Shown in pieces: positions 1 through 13,260 of a stretch of 64,000 nucleotides of DNA. Positions within the stretch are counted from its first letter, which is position 1. Each line of letters begins with the position of its first letter. A program made the position numbers and the translations under genes. The stretch spans positions 466,190 through 530,189 of the forward strand of contig VWPU01012691.1 of assembly GCA_013398955.1 (NCBI GenBank), written 5' to 3'. The DNA is from Callaeas wilsoni. Taxonomy: Eukaryota > Chordata > Aves > Passeriformes > Callaeidae. The notes below the pieces were generated by a model. It was not told the origin of the DNA and did not search any database. It worked only from the letters and a program-made list of their open reading frames with translations.

Positions 1-3000
1 CTTTCTTTTGTGTATGATCGGGGGGCACGGCATCCGCCAGTGATGCCTTTGCGTACGGAGCTGTGGATGTGTGCCTGCACTCCTTTAAAACACAAGCGCT
101 ATAAAGGCGTCTTTAAAATTTTATAGCTGTTTCAAACACAAACTAAGTTTTCCTCCCTTTGTGTCTTTCAGAGAGACTGCCACAGAGTTATCTGGAACAT
201 TACCAAGGTAAGCAAGTTGCTCTAAACAGCATCTGTGTGTCAATGTCTGGAAGGTGCTGAAAGAAGCACGACCTTTGCAGCCAGAACACGATCCTTTTCC
301 TAAGGAAAACTGCTGGGATACTGAGAAGTAGGGGTGCAGAGAGGAGAACACTCCCTGCTTGCCACAGACAGACAAATGACACTGAAATACTGGCACAGCC
401 AAGCCCACACAGCTTAAAGCGACGGGTTGAAGTTGCTTTGAGGCTCAGCACAGTTGTGCACCTGATGAGAAAAATCCCAGCTGTGGCTTCCTTCCAGCTG
501 TGCAATTATACCCATGGCAGGTGGTTTGGCTTTTGCTTTACATTTCACCTGAGGGATGAGAGGAGGGGAACTTGGAGGTAGGAGGAAAAAAACACTGTGA
601 TCTTAAGGCGTTTTCATTTGGAAAGCAGGAAAGCAGCTTAGACCAAATTCTTCTATGCTGAGAAAGCTTTTCATAAAATAATGGAACTAGACAAGGCTCC
701 CAGGCTGCGATAGAGGTTTTTGAAGAGAGACCTGCCTACATAGTGTCAGAGGATGCAATAAAATGCTGTAATCATGCAGATAGAGAAAAGGGTGGAGAGA
801 AGGGAAACAAAAAAATCTGATATGGTAATCTGTCACTTAGCAGAGATGCCTGGCAAGTTAAAAAAAGATGCTCTCAGTCCTCTTGTACCTTCTGCCACTG
901 GTTTTGCTCTCTGAGGTGCAGCGGGTCTTAGTGGGATTATGGTTTTGGGGGGTTTTGCTATCCTCTGATTAAAGCAGTGCTGTAGTCCAAACAATATATA
1001 ATGTAAGAAGAATATTTCAACAGGAAGGACAGTTTTCCTTAAGCGTGGTAATACATGCAATCTGTTTCTGATTCTAAGGCAGAGAAAAAATATCCGCCTT
1101 TCTTTAGGGGGTGTGCGGCGCATATTAGTTGACTTTTTAATATTGATAAGCTGTAAAATGTATATTTTCACTATATATGATGACTTCTTCCTCTGTATTG
1201 TACCCCTTTGTAACCTCTGTTGGTACAAATTTGTGTGGTTTATGTGATTTGTTCATTTAATAGATACATTTCTTTTTATAACTTACTGTCACTTGGTCTC
1301 CATGGCTGTGCAACCAAATATGCTGGTGAAATTTTGCCATGTGTTTGAAGGGCTGACCAGTGATCAGGCCTACCTGACACCAAAGATTTTATTTATCTTC
1401 CTTGCAAAATAATTGCATTTCTTCATACACACACACACCCCAAAAAGAAAAAAAATTGGATTCAACAGAGTAGCCACCTCCTTGTTCAGGAATCTCAATA
1501 TTGATGATTAACTGTATCTTTTACTGGTTTTAGTGCTAAAATATTTTCAGTTTCACAGCATTTGTTGAGGTATTATAGGACTAATATACTGGAAACATGG
1601 AGTCCTTACACTGCAGAAATGAATTCCTCTTCAAATTAAAGTTAAAATGAGACACATAAGTGCTTGAATAAACATCCCGTTTCGTACTTGCCATTAATGA
1701 TTGTCTAAATGTGCTTTTTGAATTATTACCACAAGGCTTTAATTTCAACTGCAGCAAGATGTCACAAGTTAAATCAGATTATACCAGCAATGTGCACAAG
1801 GCATTGTAATTGTGTTATAAATATTAAACTAAATGATCTTGTCATGATTTAAAACAAATGTTTCCAGCTAGGCACAGGTTGGCTTCTCCTCCAGCCTTCT
1901 CCAGGATTCACCTGTTCTTGAATTTCTCTAAGCAAACAGCTCCTTGGGGTTTTTAATCTTATGTTGTGATGTATTAATCTAAAATTTTTTGTACTTCTTT
2001 CACAAGTCAAGTGGCTCGTTTTGCTATTATTAATTTATAGCAGTGAAATAGTCTAATTTCCCGACCAACACCACATCTTCTGCCACCTTCACCCTGGAAC
2101 CACTTTACAGCATATAAAATTTTAGGTGTTGCACCTTGAAACGATGGAATTAATAACCACTTTTCCATCATTGCTGGGACCTCCATCACTGTATTTTGTC
2201 CAGTGGGGCAGAGCAAGTCCTTTGTAACACAGGAAATGCAACTCTCCTTTGTCCAGGCAAACAAGAGGCCTTTTCCCAGAGCAGGAATGACTCTTGGATA
2301 TATTTGTGGCCAGGATTGATCAAATCAATTTCATGCACTTGCAAACCTGATGAAAGGGTTTTCTCTGCAAGTGGCGTAAGTGTGAACAGATGTGTCTGTA
2401 CTTGGAATATTTTGTCTGGCTGTCAAGAAAGTTTAGGCACTGGTGGCATTAATTATTTATTGTTGTTGTTGTTGTCATAAAAAAAAAATTCTCAAAACCT
2501 TCTTCTGATTTTTTCATAGTTCAATTAAAGAGGTGGAATTAGGGACTCACTCCCATAAAGCCCTGTAATTAGTCAGAAGTACAGAGGAGTATATTTTGAA
2601 TATTTTCTCATCTCAGTAGTAACCAAGAGAGGTTACATATGTGCACTTTTTTAAAAAAGCAAATATAACACAGTGACTTACTAAATGTGGCTTTTAAATA
2701 CATTCATTTTCCATTAAATACTGCTGATGGTTCTCTAATGATTATATTTAAGAGGAAGAAGAAATCACCCTTCTTCTTGCCACTGAAGTATGTGTATCAC
2801 TGATAGGCAAAAGTAGAAAAATGTGAGTTGGTGGACATCATTGAGTAGGAAAGATAATAGATTAACTTTGCCTGTAGAAAGATATAAAAATATTCAGTAC
2901 AATTATATTGTGTCAGTTCTAATTTACCAGTTATTTCTGATGATTTCAGGAAGCTCAGGCTAGAGAATGAATTGAAAATTCAAACTTAGAATGTGATAAA

Positions 3001-6000
3001 GAAGCTTTACAATTTTTATATTAAATGGCATTATTAGAGCTATGAATGTATATTGTTTTTTCGAAGAAAGGCTTTCTGTGAGCAACAGCACATCAAAGAA
3101 GAGATCTTCACAAGGAAAACTTTACAATAATATTAAGTTGTTCATTGCATGACCTATTTAGAGTACTCAGATACTTCTTGTTGTAGACTACATAATTAAA
3201 TTTTAAATGGAACATGATAAAGAAATTATACTGGTGATCTCTAGAGATTTGAATACCCTATTTGGATCTTTACAAGAGTGTAGCGAAGGCATACTTTTAA
3301 AATTTAATAAAGGTCTGGCCTATTTTTTTTTCCTTTTAGATGTTCTATAGCTGCTATGGCAGCTCTGTTTCAAAATGTGTTTGCTCTCAACATTTCATAG
3401 CCAGTACCTGCAATAACAGAGCAAACTGAATGTATCAGTTTAACTTGAGAAATTCACCATTAAAAAATTGCAATTAATGGATGGAGATAAACTTGTAAAA
3501 TCTTGGGGAAGCTAAGCCTGTAACCAGCCTTGCCTTTGCTGGAGCAGCCTCTGAGCTCAGCAGCGGAGCGAGCAGTGAATGAAGGCGCTGCAGTCCTGGA
3601 GCACAGTGTGAAGCCCTGTGGGCATGAGGGAGATGATGTTTGGAGCTTAAAGGAGAAAATGCTCGGCTCCAATTTCAAAGGAATGATTTCAGTCTCTAGC
3701 CACTTCTGTTTGTTTCTGTGAAAGTTACTTTATATTTAAAGAAGAACAAATATTTTAAATATAGACTAACCGCATGGATTATTTATTTGCTTAATACTAG
3801 GTTAGTATTAACAGAAGGGAAATCTGGGCTACTTTTTCGCTTTTATGTACTGGCTCAATTTTTCATTTCACTCAAGGGGGGAGTAAAGTTTAAACGACCA
3901 CTTCCTCCTTTAAGCTGTTAAAATAAGGGAAAAAAACCAAGCTAATAATTTGCATATATATTTTTCATAGAAAATTTTGTAGAAATATCACTGAATCACC
4001 TGCTTAAATCTTGAGCAAAACTCAGGGGATCTTGTATTTTGAGGTGAAGACCATCTTAAAATTGTCATTTAGAAATTTTTTTAGATGTGTGGGAGGAAAT
4101 CTGCAGTGGATACATTGATGTTAAAACAAGCAAGTATGTTTAAAATGGAATTGTAAATCTTTGGCTTGTCATTGAATTTTAGTAATCTACAAACTTAATA
4201 TATTTTACACTTGTGGTTTGGAATAGGGTACAAACTTTGGCCCTCTTGAGCTGGGGTTTTATTCTCCACCATTCCATAAATTTCTTTAATAACGTCTAAG
4301 TTCCCTTTACAGTAGAGGCTCCTGTTCTCGGGTGTCTACAGCATTTTGAAAATAGAATTTAAGTACTGAAGTCACTTTGGTGCTTTTGAAAAATGTTAAC
4401 CTGCAACTTCACCATTATTGAAATCTAATGCAACTAAGCTTTTATCTAAAGCGAAAAGAAGAATTGACAACCCACCATATGACAAGGAAAATGAAATCTC
4501 TTGATCACTATCTGTCAGCAGTCTTTCTAATACCATTGTGTTAGGGAATGATATGTCTTCCAAGAAGCTCAGTACACAAGGTTTTGAATCATTTCTGTCT
4601 TGACAGCCTAACACAAGTAACTACTTGTAAGTGCTTGGATGAATTATAAAATCTATGTGGCTCTGCAGAGTGAGTTAATAAAACATCTATCAGCATTTTA
4701 ATTACTATGAAATGAAAAGGATTTTTTCCTGACAGTGACAGGGGCATGGTCTAAAGACCAACCTGACATCTCAATTGCTGTCTTCACTGGGTTTGCATGG
4801 ATGGTGGGAGCTGGGGTTACCCTCCGTGTTTGCTCTTCTGGTTCCCTCCCAGCTGAGATCTTCTGGCAAGCAATTTCTCTCCCTCTGAGAACACCAGGTC
4901 ATACCTTTCACCCCTCAAGTTTTCATGTCCTCTCATGTCACGGTGCTGCTTTGCCAGTTATGTCAGGCTTGAACACCCACACGCCTACACCAGGCGTGTC
5001 TCTGCCAAACTGTGACAGAATTTTCCATACCTTCACATCGTATTTACTGAAGCTTTATTCTCCCTTAAATAAAACAGGTATTTTGCATAGTCCATTTGTG
5101 ACCCTCTCTTCCAATGGAGAAGTTTTGCTTTCCACCTTCAAATAAACCTCTTCTCAAAACTCACTCTTGTTTTAGAGGCATATAAATAATTGGTCAAGAA
5201 AACATTGCTCATCCCGGATGGCAGGCAGTGCTAGCTGATAACATTAAAATATCTTGAATGTCAAACTATAAGCAGAAATCCAGAACTAGTCTTTGGAAAT
5301 GATATCATCTTCTATCTTTTCCTAAACCACATCATTAAAAAGAAAAGAAAAAGATTCCAGCCCTCGATATTTAAATGTTCTCAAGTCAACTGTCTTAAAG
5401 AGCAGATTTTCCATAATTTGGATGCCTGCTATTTTCTAAAGAAAGTAGTTATTTTGAAATGACTTGAATTTAACTAATCACTCCCTTATTGGGTAAAAAA
5501 TAAAAAGTACAAGACTCTGATGTTTGACCTTTCTCTTTGCCTCAGATGCTCATTTTGAAGCATTACATCTTTCATCTAACCTTTGAGCTGCTTTTCTGTA
5601 CTGGAAGCAGGACTGCCTATACCCCATTGTATCTGCTGTAGAAGAATGCCCTGATGGTGCTTGGTCTTTGAGGCACTGGAATATAAATTACAGTAATTAT
5701 TTGGGATGGTAACACGTTTAATGTTATTGTAAGCGAATCTGGAGGGTTTGAGGAAATAATACAAGAGGTGTCTTCACTATTCTGATTTTTACTTTTCCTA
5801 AGTAAAGCTTCAATATCCTTAAAATGCAACATGGAGCTATTCCTTGTAGTAGCTGTTGGTATGTCTTTTTTTGTTGTTGTTTTACAGCCATTTTGAAATA
5901 TGTTTTTTACAGCTAATGATAATCTTAAAACACACTTATGTGCAATCTGATCCCTTTCTAAAGAGATATTTTTAAAATCTTAAGAGGAGCCTAAGGAGCA

Positions 6001-7653
6001 TGGAGGTGATTATCCATATGTGCTTACTGATGACTTGCATTCAAAAATTGCTAAGACACCAATGGCAGGATTCACAGTGCCTAAATTTAGCTATCACTAA
6101 AGTCTTCCATTGAAAAAAAAAAGGGAGGAGAAATGGAGAGAAATAGGTGTCTCATCTCAGGAAAAGGTGAATAACCTTGGGAATTGTTTTTTCTTTCTCC
6201 ATTGCCTGAAAATGGAGCCTGGGGGAATAGCACAGACTAGTTGTTTCACCTGATGATAGCTTTAATTTAAGGTGAGCAGCCCGACTTTTATAAGTGTTAA
6301 AGTGCCAAGTGACGTAAGCTGATGCCTGCTGGAGTTTTGAGGACATTGGCATGCTTAACCTCAAAAAAACTTTCAATATTTCATACTTAAGTCCTAAATA
6401 TAGATCCTGGGAAGGAGGGGGGAAAGTCGGACAGAAATCATCGTTGGACTTGATACAGCTCTGACCCAGAATGCAGAAACTCTTCTCACAGTGCAGAGCC
6501 CTCAGAAATCACAGCAGTCCTGAAATGGTTCCTAATTATATGTAGCCTTTGAACCCTAAAACTGAGTGCAAGTGATTTTACTCAGAGTCTCAGTTTTGGA
6601 ACGCACAACCATTTTTCCCCAGCAACTGTAGGCATCTCTCACAAACGTTAATGAATTTGACAGCAGATTTTTATCTTAAAAGTCTGGTAGAGCTTTTGTT
6701 TTTATTCCCTATTGTGAAGCTCTAAAACTAGAGACATATTCCCTTCTCTTTTTTTTTTTTCTCTTATTCACCTTTACCAGACTTCCAAGTATCTTTTTAA
6801 CTTGTTTTACAAAGCATTGCTAAACGTGCCCAATGAGGATAATGTGCAGTAGAAATGAAAGGCCTTAGATCTCTTCATTTCCATTCCTGAAGGTGAATTC
6901 CAAGATCGCGATTATTTTTATTTATACAGTGCCTAAAGAGAACTAAATACTTTATGGAACAAATAGAAGACCTCTTGTAAAAATCACGCATTCCTATAAT
7001 CTAATTTTAGTCTCAAATCAGGCAGTATGAATGCTAAGCAGCAGGGTTTGAAGAAATACAGAAGGTTTATGAGAGCCACACTAACAAGATTGAGCAGTTA
7101 TTTAGGTTCATTATCTGTCCCACTTAATAGCGCTGCAATATCTTGCTGGTTTAAGTTAAATTTACATCGGCCATGTGGAGAACATTTGACTGACACAAGA
7201 ATGGTACTTCTTGGGTTTGCTCAAAAAATGAGCCTTTGAAAAGGAATTTGAATGAAGATAGAGAAAGGCACCATTACAGGTGGATTTGAGACTCCAGTGT
7301 AAGAAATAACAAATGAAACCAACTTAGAATACTAAGCCTGTTTTCCCCTCCTCACTTTATTTCCCAGCTCAGTCGAAATACTTGTGTTCCATGTTAGTGA
7401 TTTGTACATATCCTTTGCTTAAATCTGGCTTTAGCCCTTAGGAGTATCAGAATAACATTATTTAGAAAGTCAGTGCAAAGGATGAAACTCGTGGGAATAA
7501 CTCCAGATGCAAATATACATTTTTGGGGGAAAGAGAAGTGTTCACACATCAGGTTCTGGAGAAGCAAACCAGCAACTGAAGTCAAGGGGAGATTTGTTAA
7601 CATGGCAGTGGAGCTTTATCTTAGTACCTTTTCTGTAGCATGAACCAGGCATG

Positions 7654-7702
7654 TGTCATATATTATATAATATAGAGTATTATATCATATATTATAAATA
7701 GT
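7654..7702. repeat. A/T-only low-complexity block with direct and imperfect inverted repeats
   Basis: The 12-mer TCATATATTATA occurs at 7656-7667 and again at 7685-7696, 29 bases apart. The sequence between is almost entirely A and T and partly self-complementary. Such blocks can form cruciforms and are prone to length change. No gene function is implied. Confidence 0.6.
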
Positions 7703-9550
7703 TAGAAGTGAAGTGCTCATATACAGAATTCTTAGCGTCATCCTTGCCATGGGTTCCAGAAAAGCTGTAGCAAGAGACATGGATGGAGCAATGTCAGGAA
7801 ACCCACACTGCTGTTCCTAAGACAGCAGAGACTCTGGTTTAATGCTCTCTTCAACATTCTCTGCCTTCTGAGCACTGCTTTTATTTATGAAATCACTGCT
7901 ATTGTAGCATTTACAAAAATTGCGACTATTTGAATGTTTCCAAAAGATTTGCTATAAACTAAAAGCAAATCTTAGACAATTCTCAGTAAATTATTGAAAG
8001 AGGTTTTAAAAAAACATCGTAACGCATTCCCTGGTGTTCAAGGTTAACACTTTATACTTCATCTACATTATATTAAAAACATTTTTACTGGAGTCCATAA
8101 ATGTTACACATTTTTAAAAGGCAACGAGCGCAGTGGGACTAGAAATGTTGCATAAAGCCAGAGACAAGACCTGCAAGCAGTAATTGTTGCCTGTTTGTTT
8201 TTAATTTTTTGAGGGCGCTGGCTTGAGATTGCTTCTGTGAGATGATGCCCATTTTTCTGCCTATGTCTCGCCACTGGAAGCAGGCAGCCCCTAAGGTTTT
8301 CCTGTGGACAGCAGCAGACTCCGAGCCCCAAACTGCCGTGCTGGGAGCAGTGTCTCATCGCGGTAATTCTCTTGCTGGCAGGGAGGTTTTGCCTGTTCGG
8401 AGCCACAGAGGACCTACTCCACTTTCTGTGTACGTTCTTCCAGTGCGTTTTGCAAGTCGTGCCCTACACAGCACTTCTGCAGCAGCAAAGTGCCGGCGTG
8501 GTGCTTCTCATCACTGGGCTATAATGGAAAATATTTTTCATCCAGACCCTTTGGAACTTTTAGAGCTCCCGCACCATTTTGTGCAGGGAACATTTAAGGC
8601 TCTGCAAAGCCACGATGAAAAGCGGGTGCAAATCATGGCTTTTTGCTGTAATCTAACCTTAATGAATGCCCATGGAGAAAGAGAGAGGGAAAACAAGACT
8701 AGGCTTTACCTGACACAAAAAAAACCCCCAACCCTAAAAGCAGATCTCTTTCAGCCCTTTCTGTATATTTTGCTTCTGAACTTTTAGATACAAATGCCAC
8801 AACGGCTCACATGCTTAATTTTGGAGACAGTCCTGCTGATATCAAAGTGATTGCACAAGTCAGTGCAATTTTAGCATGAGTATTGCTGCTTACTCATTGC
8901 CGTGAGATTAATTTCCTCTGATTTGATCCCAACGATGCCACTAAGACTATAGACAGCTCTGCTTGAACAAGAAAGAAGAATAAACACATAGCAACTCAGT
9001 TTTGGCAGTATCCTCATGGAACATGAACTGAGAATCATAAACCAGGAACTTAAAAGACGGCCCTAAATGGCTCCAATACTGTTTAGAGGTATGATTTTGG
9101 TTAATTGAAAGTACTGGACAACTGCAGGTGCCACCGACTTTGGTTCAAAGGATAAATGTGCTTTTCTGAACCAGGCTATTAATTCAAGATCTTAAAAGAT
9201 GTCTATGACATTTAGGAAACCTTCTATGCTTGGAGCTCAGGAGCCCATCTTTTAACTAGCTGTTCAAAATTTAGTTTCTTTTTTAAGCTTTTCTGTTGGG
9301 GGATACAGATGCACCTGCACTGATGTGCTCATGGATGCCAAAGGAACTGTGGCTTGTCGCAGCCGCTGGTAGCTTTCATTACAGGATTGCATGGAGCAGT
9401 AAGCAGAAGTTCCTGCAACTATAAAGTTTCATTTAACAGAAATGAAATATTATTATTCATGTCATGAGTAATTGAATCCCCAGATGTTCTCATTTTCTAT
9501 CAATGGCTGGAGACAATATGACTCTAGATAGGCTGTGACAACATGAATTG

Positions 9551-9592
9551 ATTTCTTTCTCTTTTTTCTTTTTTTTTTTATTTTTTTATTTC
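9551..9592. repeat. T-rich low-complexity tract
   Basis: About 40 bases composed almost entirely of T with a few C and A interruptions. It is probably simple low-complexity sequence. No CR1 or other element end is visible next to it. Confidence 0.7.
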
Positions 9593-12500
9593 AAACCTGC
9601 AAAGTGACTGTGGGGGGTTTTTTTAGCTGATTGCTTGGATCTGACATTACAGGCTGTGCAGCTGTAAAAAAGACCTTCTCATTTTCATTGAGAATAAGTA
9701 AAATAAAATATCGCAGAAATAGCATTGCTTTTCCCTGGTCCTGCCCCTGTTTATTTCTGCAGAGATAACTGGGATAGAGCAATTGAATTTGGAAAGAAGT
9801 CTGCAAGAAGAGATGGTTGCTGCTAACACTGAATATTCAGAATGTAATAATAAAAGTAATCAGGTTACTAAAAAGCCACCTGTTACAATTTTTTGGTTTT
9901 TCTCTAAAGCATAGAGTTTACTTTTTTGTCTCTGAATTTATAGTAGAGATGAGAAGTCCAACTCCTTAGAAACTCCACTATATGCAAGGTAGTAATTCCT
10001 TGTTAAAGTTAAGTAGGAAAAGAAGCCACACTCACTAACATTTCTAACGCTGCAAAAGATGAATGTTTGCACGAAGGAACAGAAGTAGAAAACTTTAACT
10101 GCTTGTTAAGGCATGCACACACAGTGCATACAAGCAATAAGTCTGTTTTGCTGAACTGTGAAATTGCCCTGAGTAATTTCTCTAATAACAGAACAGATAT
10201 TGCCCCTCTGACCCCAGAGGACCTCCGGGCTCAGTGCAGCAGCCAGTCCTGGTATCAGCAGAAACTTGTGCAACCAAAGCAAGGGCTGCAAGCTGAGCAC
10301 TGGAAAATAAAAGAAACCTGATGGACAACTTGTAAATGTTCTGGATGATTTAAAAATCCAGAAAACTATTAATGGTGAAGATACTTTATTTATTGATTTT
10401 CCCCCCCATGACCTATTCTTCAGAGGAGCTGCACTATTGTGTCCAGAGCTGTGTTGGACAGCTGCCTCCTATTTCCAAAGACAGTATTCATTCCACTATG
10501 AATTGAATGTACAGTAGCAGAAACTTTTAATTGGCATTTCTTGTTAGCTTTCTCTTATAGAAATGATGCAGTGCTGATGCTTTCCCTCTGTGTTATGGAG
10601 AATGCCTCTGGAAATAACAGTTCTGTAGCTGGAGCAGGGAAAAAAAAAAACAACTTCACAGAATCCCTTGGGATAATGCAGCACATGCAGAAATAGGAAA
10701 AGAAATCATATGAGAAAAACATTCCGTTAAAGCAGAAACTTATGTCTTCTCTTTCAAAACTTGCAAGGTGAAAAAGAGCAATGTGGTTTAAAGGGGATAT
10801 TGATTTGGTGGAGCTATGCGTGAACTCGTGCCACTACCCCAGTACTTCTCCAGTCTCTGAACCTCTCAGAATTAATGCAGGGGTTTTAGACTGATTGCTT
10901 GAAGTGTTTCTGTAAAAAAAAAAAAGCATGTCTGATGAATGGCAAGGACTTGAGGAGATTTTTAAAAAATAAATAAATAAATTAAAAGTTTCTTTAAAGA
11001 CCTGAGAAAAGCTTTGTCAGCTGTACTTCCTCATAGTGCTGCATAGTTAGAGCAAGGCAGCCAGAGACTCAACCTTATTTCTTCTGCCTTCCATTTTGTC
11101 TTGTGAGTGATTGACTTCCTTCAGCAGCTCCATCAGGTAATGTGACATAAATGGGAAAAAAAATTCCCATCATGAATTCATCTTACTGTGCCAGGGACAT
11201 AGCAGACATTTTTAGTTATTCACCCAGCTGAAAAAGAATTTGAAGCTCAGGCAGATGTTGAAAGTCTGGCATGCGAGTTTGGTTGCTGTTCTCTAGGAGG
11301 TTTTCAATTTCTTATCTGAAGTAGGTGATATTTTATTAGCTTATGGAGTGCTGTGGGGCTTGGTTAATGGTTTTGGATAATAGAAAACATGGGGCAGGAG
11401 CTGTTTATCTTTACAGCAGTGTAAGAGATGTTGTTCAGGAGAAAGCCAGTGGTTTGTCTCTTCATCTGGAATTATCTGGCATCTGCAGTGTAAAACAGGC
11501 TGGCAAAGTTGAGAAAAGAAGTCTTGGAAAGAAATATCTGAAGAAAATATTCTCAACTCCAGCCCAAACCTCTTTTCAGAGAATAAGGCAATGCTTTCTA
11601 TCCTTGTTTTCTGTGCTATTATGGCTTTTATAACTCCTCCTATTCTGCCTTTTCAAGAGATAGGAATGTCCAGTTTTCTTCTGACTTTCAGCTGCGATGC
11701 TTTCTTTGGATTAACCGAAACCAAAAAACATATTTCCTTTTGTAAATTTTAGCTTTGTATTAACTTTATTCTGTAAGACAAAGCACAGATTTAAAGAATT
11801 GTGTCTAGAGTCCACAAAACAATAAATAAGGAAATAAGGACTACCAATAAATAAGGAAAGGCCACAAATTCTCTCCTCCCTGCCCCATATTCTGCATTCA
11901 TCAAAGCTGGTCTCTTCTGAAGCTTATAGGATTTATGGTCTCTATAAATCTTATGGTGAAGCATCAAGTCTAAGATAAGAAAAATCACACTAATATGAGA
12001 AAAAGACACACAAAACAAAACAAAACCCCCAAAACTCCATCAAACCCATCTTTGATATTATTCTGCTGTGTGAGAACATCTCAGAGTAACTAGAGACAGT
12101 TGCACAGATTTTCCTCTGTCCAGTACTGCCTGTGCAACACTCACCAGTGGGCTGCTGCTCTCAGGCGTCAATGCATCAGTCATCATTTGCTTCTCGCACC
12201 AGGTTTTTTAGACTTCATTACATGTAGAAATTCTCAAAATGTGCCTTCGTAAAAAAATCTGCTTCAAACACCAGTCTCTTTTACCAGTGTTTCCTGATCG
12301 AAAAAAAAAATAAAAAGAAAAGGAAAAAGGGCTTTTATCACATATCCCATATGTGCTTTATGGTGCTGAGACTTGATAACTGAGATATGATTTTATAATG
12401 AAAAATCCCCCAAGGAAGTATGCAGATGTACTGTGGAAAGATGCTGACACTCTGTGCTTTATTTGTAGGAAAGGTACGAGCACTTTCTCCTCTGCTTTTT

Positions 12501-13029
12501 AATGGCAAAGAATATTAAAATAAAAAATAGACTTGTGTCTCTTGCGAAACTCCTGGGGATATGTCCAAGTGGTGGATGAACTATGTACATGTTAAAATTG
12601 TACTCTGCAATGCATTCCCCTAAAATTTGGAAAAGATGATTATCATTGATGATATCGCTGTCTCCTTTTCTTTTTTCCCAGTTAAATCTGTAGCCTCCTG
12701 AATTTGAAATGAATGCTGCAGCCAGGGAAATTCAGCAAGATGCTAGTAAAGGGGGCTATTGATGGCACGCTCCATACTGGAAACCTGTCTTGTTATTGAA
12801 TGCAAATGTGACTTAGATATGTAAATTGTATTCAAGATTTTATCAGTAAGCCTTTAATATATCTAGAAACTATCTTAAAGCATTTAAAGAAAATGTTAAT
12901 TGAAAGTATGGAATAGTGTTAGCAAGCTCTTTCAAAGAAAGCTTCAATTCAAGGCACGTAACAAGGAAGCAAGTGCTCTGATCTAGTCAAACAGAACCTC
13001 CCATGGTAAAAACCTATAATTGTTTTAAA

Positions 13030-13260
13030 GTTCTCCAAAAACCTACATCTCTGTTCTCATCTCATCCCACACACTGTGATATTCCTTATGTTCCTCACTC
13101 TCCTCTCTCAAAGCTGACTTTCTTTGTAGCCTTCTCCCACTCCCAGCGTGCTGCCTTCTCTCACCTCCCACGCCTGGAGCTGCCTCCTGCTGCCCATACA
13201 ACAAGCACTTTTCTACACATCCCAGCCCTTTTCCTTTCCTTCAGCTCATCTGCGTCTAAT
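13030..13260. other. pyrimidine-rich patch
   Basis: The + strand is strongly C/T-biased for over 200 bases, with many CTCC and CTTC runs, and sits inside otherwise A/T-rich sequence. It keeps a 133-codon frame open (13003-13404), rich in Ser, Pro, His and Leu, which is what such composition gives by chance. I recognise no protein domain. Confidence 0.45.
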
